A DNA stretch of 64,000 bases from Kwoniella bestiolae CBS 10118 (GCF_000512585.2 NC_089248.1:1488001-1552000), one strand, 5' to 3'; positions 10,682 through 23,407 are shown, counted from the stretch's first letter. Made by a program: numbers and translations. Notes: a model not told the origin generated them from the sequence alone.

Positions 10682-13055
10682 ATGATATCCCTCACTCCCA
10701 TCACCCGATTATGGGTCCTCGTGTTCTCCCTAGGCCTGGTATACAGTCTGGCAGTACCTTCGACCGCCCCAGCTCCGACTCATACTCATCACGATCAAGA
10801 TGCCCAGAGTGGGATGTTCGACTTGACGAGCTTCGATCTAGGCTCTGTACCGCTTATGAATCTTCCCAGAACGGATACCAATAAAGGTTGGTTGGCCAGA
10901 TGGTTAAGTATGGGTGGGGAAGGAGAGGTGGTGATTCATGTGAGCTTGTCCTGTGTTACCTACTTTCCTCCCATCCACCTCGTACTCCTACAGTACAATC
11001 ATACATAACTCGCACTTCAAAGTATAACAAGAAATATCAAAGCTAACTTTGCCACCCCCAGCTCCCACCCTTATCCCACCCACTCAACCTAACCCTCCCT
11101 CATCGACCCGCTTCGTTCCCCGATCTCAACCACTTATCCCTCCCACTCCCACTCTCAGGATTCCTCATCCCCTTCTCCAAGCTCTCCCTCTCCCTCGACG
11201 ATAACACCTTCATCCCAGACAACTCCAACTTGGCGTGTCTCCCTCCTCTGGGATTACCCCGCCTACCACCCCACCCGCCAGCTGGAGAGAGCTATCAGAT
11301 CGTCCTGGTCGAAAGGGGTGGGTGTGACTTTGCGACGAAGGTTCGCGCGGCTCAGGATAGGGGTGCGCATGCGGTGGTTGTTGGGGATAGTGTGGCTCAT
11401 TTGGGGGAGAGCGATGAGGAGGGGAGGAAGAGGGAGAGTTTGATTACTATGTTTAGTCCTGGTGAGTGGGGCCCTTCCTTCATCGATCATCTAAATCGCC
11501 GCTCGGCAGGCTTTAATTCTGGATATGTGATAAATCACGAACGTCGGATTACATTCATGATTTTCGATTCTGATTTTGATTCTGAAAAAAAACCCTTGAC
11601 GAGTCACAGGCAACGTTGAATGTGTCAGTACTGATAACTGGTCTGACCGGTATTGCAGAAGATACAGACTCGATCTTCATCCCCTCCGTATTCGTCTCCC
11701 GAGCCTCGTACTTGGCTCTGAGGGATCTACTGGCAAATGGTACGTCGTCTGGTAAACAGGAGAGAGAGGGTTTATGGATAGATCTGTCTCAAGGGTCTGA
11801 TGAGTCTGGGTGGGTGATTCCCTTTTGAGTTCAGCTCCAAAGATCATATCCATACATCGTTGAAATCGAATTCACAAGCTGACTTGATATGTTATGGCAT
11901 TGTAGAGCACTCACGAGTCTGCTGTCTTTCGCATTGCTCATGCCCAGTTTGTTCCTTTTGGCGACTGTTGCCATCCATCGGATCAGAGTTGCTAGGTTAG
12001 TGATAGTCTCTCTCTTTCTCGCTCTACGTCATGTCACTTGTCACTTCTCTTTTAGCATGACCAGCTGTACTCGATACCGCCAGTAGTGTATTGTCCCCCT
12101 CGGAAATAAGAGAATCTTCATCAATGCTAACACCTCTTACCCGCTGATACAGACAACGCGAAAAAGATCGCGCGCCACCTATGATCGTCCTCTCCCTCCC
12201 CGAGCGAATCTGGACGCCCGACATCGTATGGGAGAAAGACGACTCGTCGTCTGATCGATCCGTCCATTCACAACAATCTCAATCCCGATCAAGATCACAT
12301 TCACCAAGTCATTCAATACTCATCAACAAGAAACCCACCGCCGTAGATACAGAAGTGACCGATGAATCGCAAATCGCATCTTCATCTTCGGCCATCCCAC
12401 ATTCACCGGCATTAGAACACCCCCCTCCACCCATCTCGCCTTCGGAAGTTCGTACCCCACCGCCGGTGTCAGTATCGATCGAACTTCCCTCGTCACCCCT
12501 CGAGGGGGCCTCAGCGTCCGCATCGAAGCATAAGAATAAGAGACGACACCGACATCATGTGAAGAGACAGTATTTCTCGAAAGATGAATGTGCGATCTGC
12601 ATGGACAATTTCGAAAAGGGCGATGTAGTTAGGATATTACCTTGTGGTCATGTTTTTCATAAGGAGGAGTGCGACGAGTGGTTGATGAAGTGGAGAAAAC
12701 TTGTGAGTTTGAGTGACGAGTACCGTACATACATCAGACTGAAAGCTGATAGATACATTGGTACTTTGTTCAGTGCCCAACTTGCCGAGCAGATGTGACC
12801 CTCCCTCCAGGCGGCGCAGTAAAAGGATCGACCCTCACTCCTGTTACAAATCCACCGGACCATCTTCCCGGAGCGGAGATACCCAGACAAAGGGAGAGTT
12901 CATGGGTTGGTTTGTTCCGATCAGCCAGAGAGAGGTTATACGGGTTATGGGGGAGTAGCAGTGAGGATGGCAGTGATGAGGAGAATGAGAACACACCGCT
13001 TATACCTAGGAGTCCTACGGGACATGGGAGGAGGGGATCGACAACGTCCATTTAA
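10682..13055 (+). CDS. PA-TM-RING type membrane E3 ubiquitin ligase (RNF13-like)
   Basis: Predicted single-pass endomembrane ubiquitin ligase. Exons: 10682-10939, 11062-11461, 11659-11809, 11906-11995, 12153-12702, 12774-13055; 576 residues. A signal peptide opens the protein (LWVLVFSLGLVYSLAVPS). Exon 2 holds a protease-associated domain (ESYQIVLVERGGCDFATKV, AQDRGAHAVVVGD). One transmembrane helix sits near residues 271-293 (LTSLLSFALLMPSLFLLATV). The cytosolic part is Ser/Pro-rich, and a RING-H2 finger lies at about 446-487: CAICMDNFEKGDVV, CGHVFHKEECDEW, CPTC. The zinc ligands are split by the last intron just before CPTC. This order is the known PA-TM-RING architecture, whose members sort or degrade membrane proteins. 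The specific substrate is unknown. Confidence 0.85.
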
Positions 13056-13504
13056 AGTATTTCGCAGATTCACTATACTGTCCCAAATCTCACATCTGCT
13101 TAACTCAAATTATATTTTGTATATCTTTCACTTGGATTCTTATGTTGTTGATATTCTGTTTGTATCTTTTTTGTTGGTATTTCTTTAGGTTGTATATACG
13201 ACACTATACGATACGATAATCACCCCTATTGTTCCATCTCTTATGCGTTTTATGACTCCCCTCATGAAATACGATATACGTACTCGTCAAGTACATCGCG
13301 AGGTAAACCTTGTGTCTGATTCGGTAGGAATACCAGCATGGTCCGAGTAGTCAGATCCTCTCACTCATGATTTCAGCTGCGCCCTCGGAGAACAGCAAAT
13401 ATCAGATATCTCTTGATTGAATTGGAAATGATATGATATTCATACAGTGATATCACAGAAATACAACAGATGTTCTGACACTCAGACCATTAGATCCTCC
13501 TCCT
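13056..13504. other. Convergent intergenic region
   Basis: 449 bases between the RING gene stop and the KIN17 stop on the opposite strand. AT-rich (TTTTGTTGG, TATATACG around 13140-13210), consistent with 3' UTR and polyadenylation signals for both. No gene seen. Confidence 0.4.
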
Positions 13505-14932
13505 CTACCTCCCACCCCTTGACGGTCCCATCCCCCTATACCCACCTCCCCCAGACTTACTACTCTTCCTGGCCTGATCCTCCTTCATCAGCCTCTCCAC
13601 CTCACTCATCGTTCTCTTCCCTCCTCCGTTCATCTCATCTCTACTAGAGTCCGTTTTGGGAGTTTTGGAAGATTTGAAGACGTTCATTGGAGCTGGGCGT
13701 TTGAGAGGATTGATACTGATGGGTTTGGTGCTGGGTGTGGAGAAAGTGGAGAATCCCGATCCAATCGTTGGTTTCGGCTCTTCTTCCTTCTTTTCGTCTT
13801 CACCTCCACCTCCATTTGCGGTATCTCCATTCGTACCTGCTGTAGGTGTTGTACCGAACAGATTCAAGCTTATCTTCTCCCCTTCCTTCTTTTCCAACCC
13901 CTTTGATTGTTCGGCGCCATTCGCCTCTTGTTGTAACTTCGCTCGAGAGATTTGTTCTTCTAGCATCTTACGTTCTCGCTCTTCGCCGTCCATTGTGGCT
14001 CGGTCTTTCTTCTGCGCTGCGGCCTGGGTGATTGATTACAGTATATCAGCAATGGTCTCTTACCATTCATGTTATAAGAACGATGACTGGCAATGGACAT
14101 CGATGTTATAACCACCTCCCTTGCTGAACAACAGCACCGCATATACGCAAGATCCCAACACAAAGGTGACCTAATACTTCTCTCCACTCAACTCAAATAA
14201 CAGAACCCAACACCCTCCCCAGCATCTTCTCATCAGGTCACCCAAAAACCATAAAAACCCACCTGCCTAGCCAACGTTTCCGGCCTATTATCAACCCAAG
14301 TAATCCACAATCCCTTCTCATCCTCATCCACATGAACTATCCCCTCCTTCCCCAGCGTCTGGATAAACCCGCTCAACGTAACCCACCGAGTGGAATTCAT
14401 GTGAATATGATGTTTATCCTGGATGTACTCGTTGTACACTGCGTTGGCCCTTACTCGATTCGTCTGGTGTCGGGTTCGGAGGAGGAGTAGGAATTCGGAT
14501 TGGAATTGTTGGGAATAGTCGTTGATTGCTGCGCCTGCTTTGGGGCCTAGGAGGAGGATCTTGCGCATGTGGGGTTCGGAGCGGCAGTGCGCCTGGGTGA
14601 GTGAAGTATGTTAGCTGTCTTGATCTTGGTGCTTGACTTGCATGTGAGACGTAGATGGGTCAAATATGTGGGAGGGCAGAGGGGCACGGAAACAGATGTA
14701 GGTAGGAGAATCAGGACCCACCTGGAACCCATTCTCATCTCGACATTGCTTTTCACATACTTGGCAGTACCAACGTAGTCTGCCCAGACCTGTAGAAATG
14801 ACACACAAAACCATGTCATGAGTCAGTATTTGGCTCTTTGAGATCAATGAGAAGGTTGAGAACACCCAACCCACCCTTCGCCTTGATGGCGTTTCCTATA
14901 GCTTTTGCTGAGCCCGCTTCTGCTTTACCCAT
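13505..14932 (-). CDS. KIN17: DNA/RNA-binding protein Kin17
   Basis: Conserved nuclear protein linked to DNA replication/repair and pre-mRNA processing. Exons: 14932-14875, 14789-14722, 14592-14263, 14023-13505; 324 residues. The start MGKAEAGSAKAIGNAIKAKG matches the family N-terminus. The C2H2-type finger has C28, C31, H44 and H50 (WYCQVCEKQCRDENGF, then AHCRSEPH), at the same positions as I recall for the human protein. A winged-helix segment follows (FLLLLRTRHQTNRVRANAVY, HHIHMNSTRWVTLSGFIQTL, GLWITWVDNRPETLAR). The tail is charged and ends in an RG-rich SKSGGGGYRGMGPSRGGR. The second Cys of the FKCHC motif seen in animals is Ala here. The third intron is unusually long for this window (239 nt). 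Confidence 0.9.
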
Positions 14933-15238
14933 TGTTGTATCTGGGTTCTTGGTCGTACTTTGATCACTGATGGCAGAGTGAGGTAGATGAGAGAGGTAGA
15001 ATCAAAGTGAACGAGTGAGATGCTTTGATATTTATAGGTTTATGGGTGGCAACGAAGAAACGACGGAATCAATTTTAGCACCAAGCAGTCAGAATGCAGA
15101 ATGCCGACGGAACTGGTCACCGAGAGAGACACGAACAACAGTACTGTACTGCAGTGTTGAAATGCATATATAGGATATCCCATCTCTCTTCGCTGTTCTA
15201 TGTTCTACTCATACAGCAACTCTAGCATTACGAACACG
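14933..15238. promoter_or_regulatory. Shared divergent promoter, KIN17 / PFD1
   Basis: 306 bases between divergent start codons. ATATATAGGATAT (around 15165-15177) is a possible TATA-like element about 65 bases before the prefoldin ATG. No other motif recognised. Confidence 0.4.
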
Positions 15239-16347
15239 ATGTCAGGTCTATCAGACGATACGCTGAGGAAGGTGAGCAAACAGGATTTCCTCAGCTGTCA
15301 TCGTGGGAATAGTATAAATGAGCTAACTTTTGCTTTTCAGATCCTCACCCAGATTCAACAACAGGTAAGTCAAGTCGACCAGTCCTATCTTTTCAGACGA
15401 TCATCGATACGTCCTATCTTCTCAGCAATCTCGACGACAGCTCAGGACATAGTGAATTATCATCAGAGCGCGCATTGAGCTGATACTCCACACGCAAATA
15501 GGCAATCCAATCGCAGAAACAGCTCTCCCTCGTCCGAGCTCAGATCCAATCAAAGGAAAAGGAGAAGAAGATTCTCTCGTTGACTGTCAGAGAGCTGGAT
15601 AATGTACCTAGGGATGGGAGTGGGGCGATGTACAAGGGTGTGGGGAAGATGTGAGTGTTCGCGATATTCCTTAGTAAGGCAGAAGATCGGGAAGGAGAGC
15701 TGGAGGTATTGCAATGGAAACAGATATGGTGGATCCGAGGATGGGACGGTGTGAGGAAGGCGAATGATTAGACCAAATGGCACACCCGGGTTTAGTGGTC
15801 GCTCCACAGTAGCACGTGCTGATTGCTAACATGCTTTGGTACAGGTTCATAGAGCAGGATCGTAAAGACGTAGACTCGGAGCATTCGGCGCAGGAGAAGC
15901 AGATAACTGAAGAGCTAAGCACGCTGACCAAGAAGGTGAGTTGGGTTGGTCCTATCGCGTCAGATCAACGGGAATGAATCAACCAGTACTCTCGAAACCT
16001 TGTCTTTACAGAATTGTCATACAGCAGATATGAAAACAGATAGACAGACGCTAATTCGCTTCACTTGCGGGAACAGTCGAAATACCTCGAGAAGCAATTC
16101 GACGAGGCCAACTCGCAGTTGAAAGATATCGTGAGTTTCGATTTCTGCTCTTGATCTCTTATCGTTGTCCTGTCGCAAAAGATCATTGTTCTTCGCTTTG
16201 GTGCTTCTCAAATTCGGCTATGCTATTTATATTTACCTGCACCAGGGTCAGCCTGCTGCTGCCAAAGCATATTGTATGTGTCCAGGCTTACGCTGATCAT
16301 CTCTCTGTAATATACAGTTCCACAGCCAACAGCGTCAGGCTGCTTAA
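15239..16347 (+). CDS. PFD1: Prefoldin subunit 1 (beta type)
   Basis: Beta-type subunit of the hexameric cytosolic chaperone that hands nascent actin and tubulin to the chaperonin CCT. Exons: 15239-15271, 15341-15364, 15502-15650, 15845-15935, 16077-16130, 16318-16347; 126 residues. Two long coiled-coil helices surround the beta hairpin: LRKILTQIQQQAIQSQKQL in the first, the hairpin text AMYKGVGKMFIEQDRKDV (compare the family's MYEGVGRMF), and SKYLEKQFDEANSQLKDI in the second. Two exons are tiny (24 and 30 nt). Length matches the family. Convergent with the NAC alpha gene. Confidence 0.88.
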
Positions 16348-16858
16348 GGTGTTCACTCGTCCTGCTAGGGATGATGTGGAGAGGGAAGGAGTCCAGTATA
16401 TACCCATAATGATTTATGCACATCTGTCAATTATCGTGAATCAAGCTGGCAGAAGATAGTAACAAATCAAATGCTTATGATCTGATCGCTCTGCGCGTAT
16501 AACCTGCCATCGGTGGACAGACGATGTGAAAGCTAACTTGAGCCGTGCTTCTGAGTATGGACTGGTCCATTGAGTAAGGATAATCAAGCGAATCCGAGAA
16601 ATAGAACCAGAAAAATGCACAGGATTCATGCTTTTTTGATCATTCCATTCCACTCTTACTCTTCTACCTGATATATACATTCCACCCCTCATCCTTCTAC
16701 CTCGATCTCCATCCACGTGTAAGCTACAGGAGAGATACTTCATCAGCTAGAGTTTGTACAACGGAACAAAGTCTCTGCCCCTTGGGCGTCATAAGTGGTA
16801 CATTGAAACTCACGAGTTTTCCTGTTCATCTACCCCGGAATCCTTTCGACCGAACGAC
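16348..16858. other. Convergent intergenic region
   Basis: 511 bases between the PFD1 stop and the NAC alpha stop. No plausible coding text. Presumed 3' UTRs of both genes. Confidence 0.4.
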
Positions 16859-17780
16859 CTATCCGATTCTCATGACTACACGTAACACAAGTCAGCGTCC
16901 CACCATATACCTTATCTGTGTTGGAAAATTACTCACTAGCATTGATCAAATCTCCCTTCTCAGCTTTCAAAGCCTCCTTGGCCTTCTCCTCTGTACATCC
17001 AGTCTGAGCTACAACGAGGTTCACATCTTCCTCGGAGATCTTGACGTCGGCGTCGCCATCGGCAGGAGCGGGGGCGTCGGTGGTGGCTGGTTGAGAGGCG
17101 GGTTTATCGGAGTCTTCGAGAGCTGGGGCTCTGTGGGTTGGGTTGGGGTTATACCAAGTACGATGGGGTGTATATCAGATGAGTTGTATTGTGAGATACG
17201 GGGAAGTGGGTGATGATCATTATGAAATGAATGGTACGTAGATCGTTTGATAGTTTTGATAGATATAGAAGTGATAGTTAGACAAAGAAATAGTCAGTAT
17301 AAATCCTTATTATATGAATTGTATTCCCCCATCCAGCCCCTAGCTTTCATAGTATACTACGCCCCCATCCCACCCCTAGCTGCCACTATGGATAGAATGC
17401 ACTCACTCATCACCACCCATCAAATCTTCCAAACTCTTAGGCACCCCCTCCTTGAACCCACCCTGCGCATGCGCCTTCTGAGCAGCCTGACTGGAAGCCG
17501 CAAGCTGAGCCTGAGCTTGCAATTGAGCAGCTGATGAGGGATCCTCCAATTTAGCCTCTCCAAATACGATATAACAATCTGATCCGGGGGCCTTGTATAC
17601 CTCTGGTTGAGCTACGACCATGAGCACACCCTTGGGTCTTCTGAGAGTAACTCGTTGGATTCCTTGTACCCTCTTCAAACCGAGACCTTCGAGGGCTTTT
17701 CGGGCCTTTCGCTCGGGTCGGGATTGGATGTCGATTTGGGTTGATTCTGTGTCGTCGATGGTGAGGTTTTCGATTGACAT
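16859..17780 (-). CDS. EGD2: Nascent polypeptide-associated complex subunit alpha
   Basis: Ribosome-bound chaperone subunit that contacts emerging nascent chains. Exons on the minus strand: 17780-17407, 17130-16937, 16875-16859; 194 residues. The NAC domain covers about 25-90 (RKARKALEGLGLKRVQGIQR, LRRPKGVLMVVAQPEVYK, DCYIVFGEAKLED). A linker follows, and a UBA domain closes the protein (KISEEDVNLVVAQTGCTEEK, AKEALKAEKGDLINAIMRIG). The last exon is 17 nt and completes INAIMRIG. I take the internal ATG at 17780 because the preceding 31 codons of open frame have 5'-leader character and lie before the acidic MSIENLTIDDTES start typical of the family. The leader just before this ATG is A/C-rich on the coding strand (AACACCAACACC), common in highly translated messages. 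Confidence 0.93.
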
Positions 17781-18544
17781 GGTGTTGGTGTTTTGTTTGG
17801 GTTGGTAGTATAGGTTAGAGGGGTAGAAGGTTAAGGAAGATGATATGAGGTGAGGTGAGGTTGAAAGGGTCAATCAAGCTGGTTAGTACAGCGGGGCACA
17901 GTGAGCAGTGATAATGGCGTGAGTGAGTGGGAATGTGGCAGTTTTGCCCCAATATATGAAATGACGTGGATATGTTACCCGGTTACACCTTATCACCTGC
18001 TTTTTATTCCGTCGGTATATATCATAGAAGTAACGGGGATAATTCCTTCGGGGGGCGGTCAAGAGACGCGAGTTACATAAGCGGAGAAACCGAGCATGTA
18101 GTCATCAATCTCGGCCTTGAATTGCCAAGTACTACGTAGTGGGTTAGGTTAGTGATTCACTCGGTGTGCGAAAGTGAAAGTACGGTTTATCGGAACAAGT
18201 CTAATTACGAGTGAGATCGTATCATCATCTCGCGTAAGTGGAGTGGAGTGGATGCATTGCTAGCATATTATGTATGGCCGAGACAATTACCAACACACTC
18301 ACACTCACCGTTCAGACCGAAGGGGACTTATCATACATCCATCTTGATTCTTTACTCTTTATATACATACTAGGTAGTATCACAGAACGACGTAGATCGT
18401 AGATCATCCATCTATCCATCTATACATCTATACATAGAAAAGATTCATCCTCCTCACCTATATTCAATTATAATTAATCTAACCAGCTCCATCATCCTAC
18501 CGTGTATCTCTTATCTATAGTTCCATCGAGTATCACACCACACC
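17781..18544. promoter_or_regulatory. Divergent promoter region, EGD2 / Pdr16-like gene
   Basis: 764 bases between divergent starts. The 3' part contains a short tandem repeat of CATCTAT/CATCTATA units (about 18405-18440) in the presumed 5' UTR of the lipid-transfer gene, and TATATACATAC near 18360 could act as a TATA element. No known operator recognised. Confidence 0.4.
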
Positions 18545-20725
18545 ATGTCATCCTTCTTCACCAGATCAAACAAATCAGCCTCATCTTCTTCTTCCTCACT
18601 CGCCAAACAGCCCAAAGCCAACGCTACCTCTGATATCTTCACTGAACCAAGTCAGGAGAGCAGCGTTAAAAAGAAATGGGATTACAATGAGACGCAACTC
18701 AAGCAGGTAAATCCTCGTCTCCTTTACTCCACCTCACTCTGAGAATGTGGTGCTGATGATCACCTGTCATCTAGATCGAAGAGCTGAAAGCTGTAAGTGT
18801 CCCTCTCTCATCGCATGTTCAACAGAATATATCATCTCATCAGAGATATATACGAAGAACCGTCCATGCCCGCCTTATCATTGCTAATCACTCTATCACT
18901 ATACTTCCCAGTTCACATCAACCCTCATCCTCCCATCGACAGACCCATACCACCCCTGGGAACTCCGATTCCTCAATGATCCGGGTACTCATCCCAGGTA
19001 CATGCGAGCGGCCAAGTGGAAGATGGACGACGCCAAGAAGAGGATCCAGGGTACCATCGAGTGGAGGAGGGAGTACAAGCCTGAGTTGATTAGTCCTGAT
19101 GATGTGGGTGTTGAGGCTGAGACGGGGAAGATGTGAGTGGGGTTTCTCTTGAGGTGGTAGTAGATGGAGAGAAGCTGGCAGTGGATCTGGCCAGAATTGA
19201 TTGGAAGTCACGAAAAGATACATATCGGCGTACATTCTCTCAGTTCTGGGTTGAAGATCAACCCCAGTGGGAACAGACGTAATAGCACGATTTGAGTGGA
19301 TCATAGCATGTGCTAACACCATTGCTTTGATCAACCACAGCATCCTCACCGGATTTGACGTTGACGCTCGACCCATACTCTACATGAGACCTGGACGAGA
19401 GAACACCGAACGAAGTCCGAGACAGATCCGACATCTGATTTATCACCTGTAAGCGTGTTTTCCTCTCGGCCTGATCTTATAACAGGGACTAGGCTGATTC
19501 ATGGCATCCGGAAATATAGTGAACGAGCACTCGACTTCATGCCTCCTGGACAGGAACAAGTCGCTATCATCGTTGATGTGAGTTGTCATTGCCTATCACT
19601 TGTTCTGCCTATCCTGGTCTCACTTCTGCACCGACTGCCATATCGTGTACCGTCATACACCTACCAGCCATGCAGGTTAGAGGGGTTCAGCTGATGCTAA
19701 ATCGTGTATGCAGTACAAGTCAGCTACCTCGCAGTCCAACCCTTCCATCGCTGTCGCAAGACAAGTGCTCAATATCCTGCAAAACCATTATGTCGAGAGG
19801 TTGGGTAGAGGTCTGGTAGTGAACATGCCGTGAGTTTTTCTATAAAAAGTCTCTCTATCTCACTCTCTATGACACTCTACTTGTCATCTCCACGACTCTC
19901 AGATCAGGACGACGATCGTGGTGACTTTTGCTGACTTCACTCGGTAATACATGTAGCTGGTGGATTAACGCTTTCTTCACCGGTATCACACCGTTCTTGG
20001 ATCCAATTACCAGAGACAAGGTGAGCTCAATACGATTCCATCAGGACTTGATTTGAATACTTCATTTACTGATCCACGTCCCTCTCATGATGTAGATCCG
20101 ATTCAACCCCAAACTCACCGAGCTCGTCCCAGCCGCTCAATTGGACTCAGAATTCGGCGGCGACTACGTATTTGAATTCAACCATAAACCGTATTGGAAA
20201 ACTATAACCGAGTGAGTGGGATATCCATCTCAACCTGTGTCCTTCATACCCCTGACTAACCTTGATTCCGTGCTACTTTGCAGATTCTGCCACATCGCTC
20301 CGGACGGTTCGAGGATAAACGAACAAGGCGAGAAGATCTACCCACCTTCAGGGAACGGTATCAAAGCTGCCATGGAGGGATTACATCCAGTCCAGGGAGC
20401 AGTGGCCACGGGTCAGGTGGAGAAGGTAGATAATCTGGAGGTGTTGAAGAGCCCTACCCCTCCGACAACCACTACACCGCCAGCTGGTGATGCTGCTCCA
20501 GCTCCGAATGGCGCGGCAGAACCAACAGAGAAAGAAGGAAGTGAAAAGACCTTGACGGAGGAGAATGAACCTTCCTCGAATGGGCTGGAAGATGGAGTAA
20601 AAAGGATGACCCTCAATAGAGCGCTAACGACTGTTCCTGGTGCGCCGGAGGGGGACGCGGTATTTGATCATCCGCCTACTGAGAGTGAATTAAGAGAGGC
20701 GAGACAGAGCTTGGAGGGAAGGTAG
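18545..20725 (+). CDS. CRAL-TRIO (Sec14-like) lipid transfer protein, Pdr16/Pdr17 type
   Basis: Predicted phosphatidylinositol/lipid-transfer protein. Exons: 18545-18706, 18775-18792 (18 nt), 18912-19132, 19341-19448, 19520-19577, 19714-19829, 19957-20020, 20096-20211, 20284-20725; 434 residues. After a Ser-rich N-terminus comes the CRAL-TRIO N domain (HPWELRFLNDPGTHPRYMRA, KKRIQGTIEWRREYKPE). The lipid-binding lobe follows: LTGFDVDARPILYMRPGREN, RALDFMPPGQEQVAIIVDYK, LVVNMPWWINAFFTGITPFL, FNPKLTELVPAAQLDSEFGG. The RPILYMRPGR..T and DFMPPGQ text is that of the Pdr16/Pdr17 branch rather than Sec14 itself. The C-terminal 120 residues are Pro/Glu-rich and probably disordered. Yeast homologues influence sterol and azole sensitivity; that role here is inference. 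Confidence 0.85.
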
Positions 20726-21696
20726 GCATCGGAAGAGAATGGAGGATATGATCGACGAGGAAAGAGACTGTGATTCAAAGGGGAGTGATAAAGAGATCCA
20801 TATGTATCTTAGAAATATTTCGAGGTTGGTTGATGGTTGATGTTCGATGGTTGAAGTTTGGTTTATTCTCGTGGTTATCGTGATTTACTTTCTGGTGAAT
20901 GCAGGTATAGTATTTCGTAGCAAGTATATAACTTGGTGTATCAAGATCATTATATAGATATGCAGGGTAGTATGAATCGGTTCTCGTGTATCGTGCAATG
21001 CATCTAGGATCAATTTAATCAACTGTACTGTATCTCGATGTCTACCACGACTACAACCAAAACTACTATAACCTATTTCGAAACACATCAATCAAGTCCA
21101 AAGACATGTTCAGCAACTGTGATATTGCTGGATTGCCGTGCACTGCGACTTGGCCATCTATCACTATCACCAAAATAAACACCAGTATCAGTATCAGTAA
21201 CAGTGGCAGTAATCTTGGTTTGATTCCAGTGTTTATCTTAGTACATAGTACAGTATACAGCAAAGTAAGTTAGTTGAGATAAACCCTCCGTCCCCTGAGT
21301 ATACAGTGCAATGTGGGTCTGAACATGAGGGAGGGATCGAAAGGTGAATATTCTGCCGAGATGATACCCAAGTTGCTTCTACGGGGGAGCTTGGATATCC
21401 TCATTGCAGACGAATACATCGTTACATTATTGTATATCTATGTTGCTTGAATGGTGACAGGCGATATTGTACAGTACACGGTAAATGGGGACCATGTATC
21501 CGGTAATGATGATCTCTGCTGCTGCATTCACCCAGACACGAAGCTTTGTCCCTCCCCAGGTGATTGTTGATACGTCCATGCACATTGCGCTGTTTATGAT
21601 GATGAAGGTTTCTCATCATCCCTAGATACGAAGCCCAATCAGCATCCTCCCGGCACACCAACACCACAAAGCTTGATAATCTAGCGGAACCACCAC
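20726..21696. other. Convergent intergenic region, 971 bases
   Basis: Lies between the Pdr16-like stop and the Mpv17-family stop. AT-rich, with short repeats such as ATCAGTATCAGTA (about 21183-21200) and CAGTATAC. Open frames on both strands are short and lack splice logic. I see no gene; a non-coding RNA cannot be excluded from sequence alone. Confidence 0.4.
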
Positions 21697-22877
21697 TCAC
21701 TTGGCGTTCAGCAACGACAGATACAATGTCCAAGCTATACCGCAGGTCGATTGGAAGGGCACACGATATTGGATAGGCATCAATTTGAAGTTTATCGTTT
21801 GGATGAGGGGCCATACTTTCCAGTTTGCTATCAATGCGGCTGCATGCAATTGTCCAATCAGCAGTTTTCTCGATTATATGTATTGGTCAATATCGAGCAG
21901 ATATATGTGTACTTACGGGCGTACATCTGGTAAATAACATTGGAAGGTCAGTAACAGCACACCGAACAACGGAGCACGTTCCACAACACTCACGTCGGAG
22001 AATTTCTCTTTGATCCCTTCTAGACTTCTGCCTTCCATGAATCCCATTGAGGATATGAAGAGGGTTAGCTGTGTTGAGATAGATGGGTGAATCAGTATGA
22101 TCAGCGATAGAATGATATTCCCATGAGTGATATAAGGACACTCACACCAAATGGTGCCCTACAGTCCGTGACATATCGTCAGCTAAACCTCATCTCTGAA
22201 GATTCGACGTATCCCAGACAAGAAACTTCTTCCCCAATCTCTTAGTGGACTGGAACTCCCTGCACCTCCTCACATCTCAGATGGTATCTCATGAGCACAA
22301 CTACACTCACATGATAAGTTGATCCGCAGCTACACGCTTCGCCAACCCCAATCCAGCACCCTTCGACCCTATCCTAACTGGGATGGCCCTCTCCAACAAC
22401 CTCATCCAATGTCCTATCAGAGGTCCCATCGCCATACCGTATATTGCGAAGCGGAGGGTACGTTCGGGGTCATACGAGGGTGTTGGGGATGTGGGCGTGG
22501 GGGTGTGTAGCTAGTTCGGATACAATGAATTAGCACTGGAAGGGGAGAGCAGTGGGCGAGATAGATTGTATTCATCGCGTTGAAGGGTGGACTGTTTTCA
22601 CTCACTAGTATGGTAGATGTTTGTGCCTGGGATAGGAACGTGATCAGCACAATATCCCCCTTTCCTCTTGCATTCCTTGACAGTTGATCAGACAGTACAA
22701 AGGGATGTAGAATATCTGTGAGATCCCTTGTGTCTGACATGAGAATAAACGACCACTCACCAAAGCATCTGCGATGGTATTCAACACCCCATTGGTCACT
22801 ATCAGAGTAGGTATAGGTCTCCGATCGAAATTCGAGTTGTAATACCTTGCGAAATTCAGTAGGAACCGAGGTGCCAT
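21697..22877 (-). CDS. Mpv17/PMP22-family membrane protein (probably peroxisomal)
   Basis: Small integral membrane protein of the Mpv17/PMP22 channel-like family. Exons on the minus strand: 22877-22761, 22626-22606 (21 nt), 22510-22311, 22158-22146 (13 nt), 22068-21994, 21926-21917 (10 nt), 21839-21697; 192 residues. Family text is clear: PIPTLIVTNGVLNTIADAL, ERTLRFAIYGMAMGPLIGHW, DQLIMAPFGLTLFISSMGF, and the C-terminal signature NWKVWPLIQTINFKLMPIQY / RVPFQSTCGIAWTLYLSLLN. Four hydrophobic segments are expected. The two very small exons (13 and 10 nt) are required to keep frame and supply conserved MAPFG and MYAP. Location in peroxisomes rather than mitochondria is inference, from similarity to PMP22 and from the divergent Lon gene with a peroxisomal signal. 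Confidence 0.88.
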
Positions 22878-23407
22878 CTTTATCTATCTATCCTATCTCG
22901 AGCTATCTATCTAAAGCAGATATTGTCGGTTGTCTTGCGGATTTGGCGGTTCAGTGGTGCTTGAGATGTAGCTGCGTGTACTGCACAGTCGACCTCGTAT
23001 GAATGTATAAATATATAATGTATGTACGTATGTATGTATGATTGTTATCGTTATCGTGATCGCACCCAGGAGGAAGAAACGAGTGAAAAGTAAAATAATG
23101 AGGTGCACGTCATACTTATATAGTAGTGTGGGGATCTGTTGCGGGGTCAGTCAATCTGAACACAGATCACGTGACATATAGCGGATATCGTATATCTCGG
23201 CAAAACCATCTACCAAATTAACCGGCACGATATATATCACTACTGTATAGATTCACCTCGATGATAAGGCGTGTTAGCAATCATCATCATACATATACAT
23301 ATATAAATCAGTGATCGTCCTTACAAGTACTCGATCACCCCTCTTTTCTCATCTTCTTACTCCTTCTATCAGAAAGAGCACCGCTAAGAGGGATCAAGTA
23401 TCACACC
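22878..23407. promoter_or_regulatory. Divergent promoter, Mpv17-family gene / peroxisomal Lon
   Basis: 530 bases between divergent starts. It contains TATAAATATATAA at about 23006-23018, some 130 bases upstream of the Mpv17-family ATG, a short GTAT/TATG tandem repeat at about 23020-23041, and a perfect 8-bp palindrome TCACGTGA at 23167-23174 (E-box core CACGTG). E-boxes of this form are bound by bHLH factors in fungi; which factor acts here is unknown. Confidence 0.45.
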
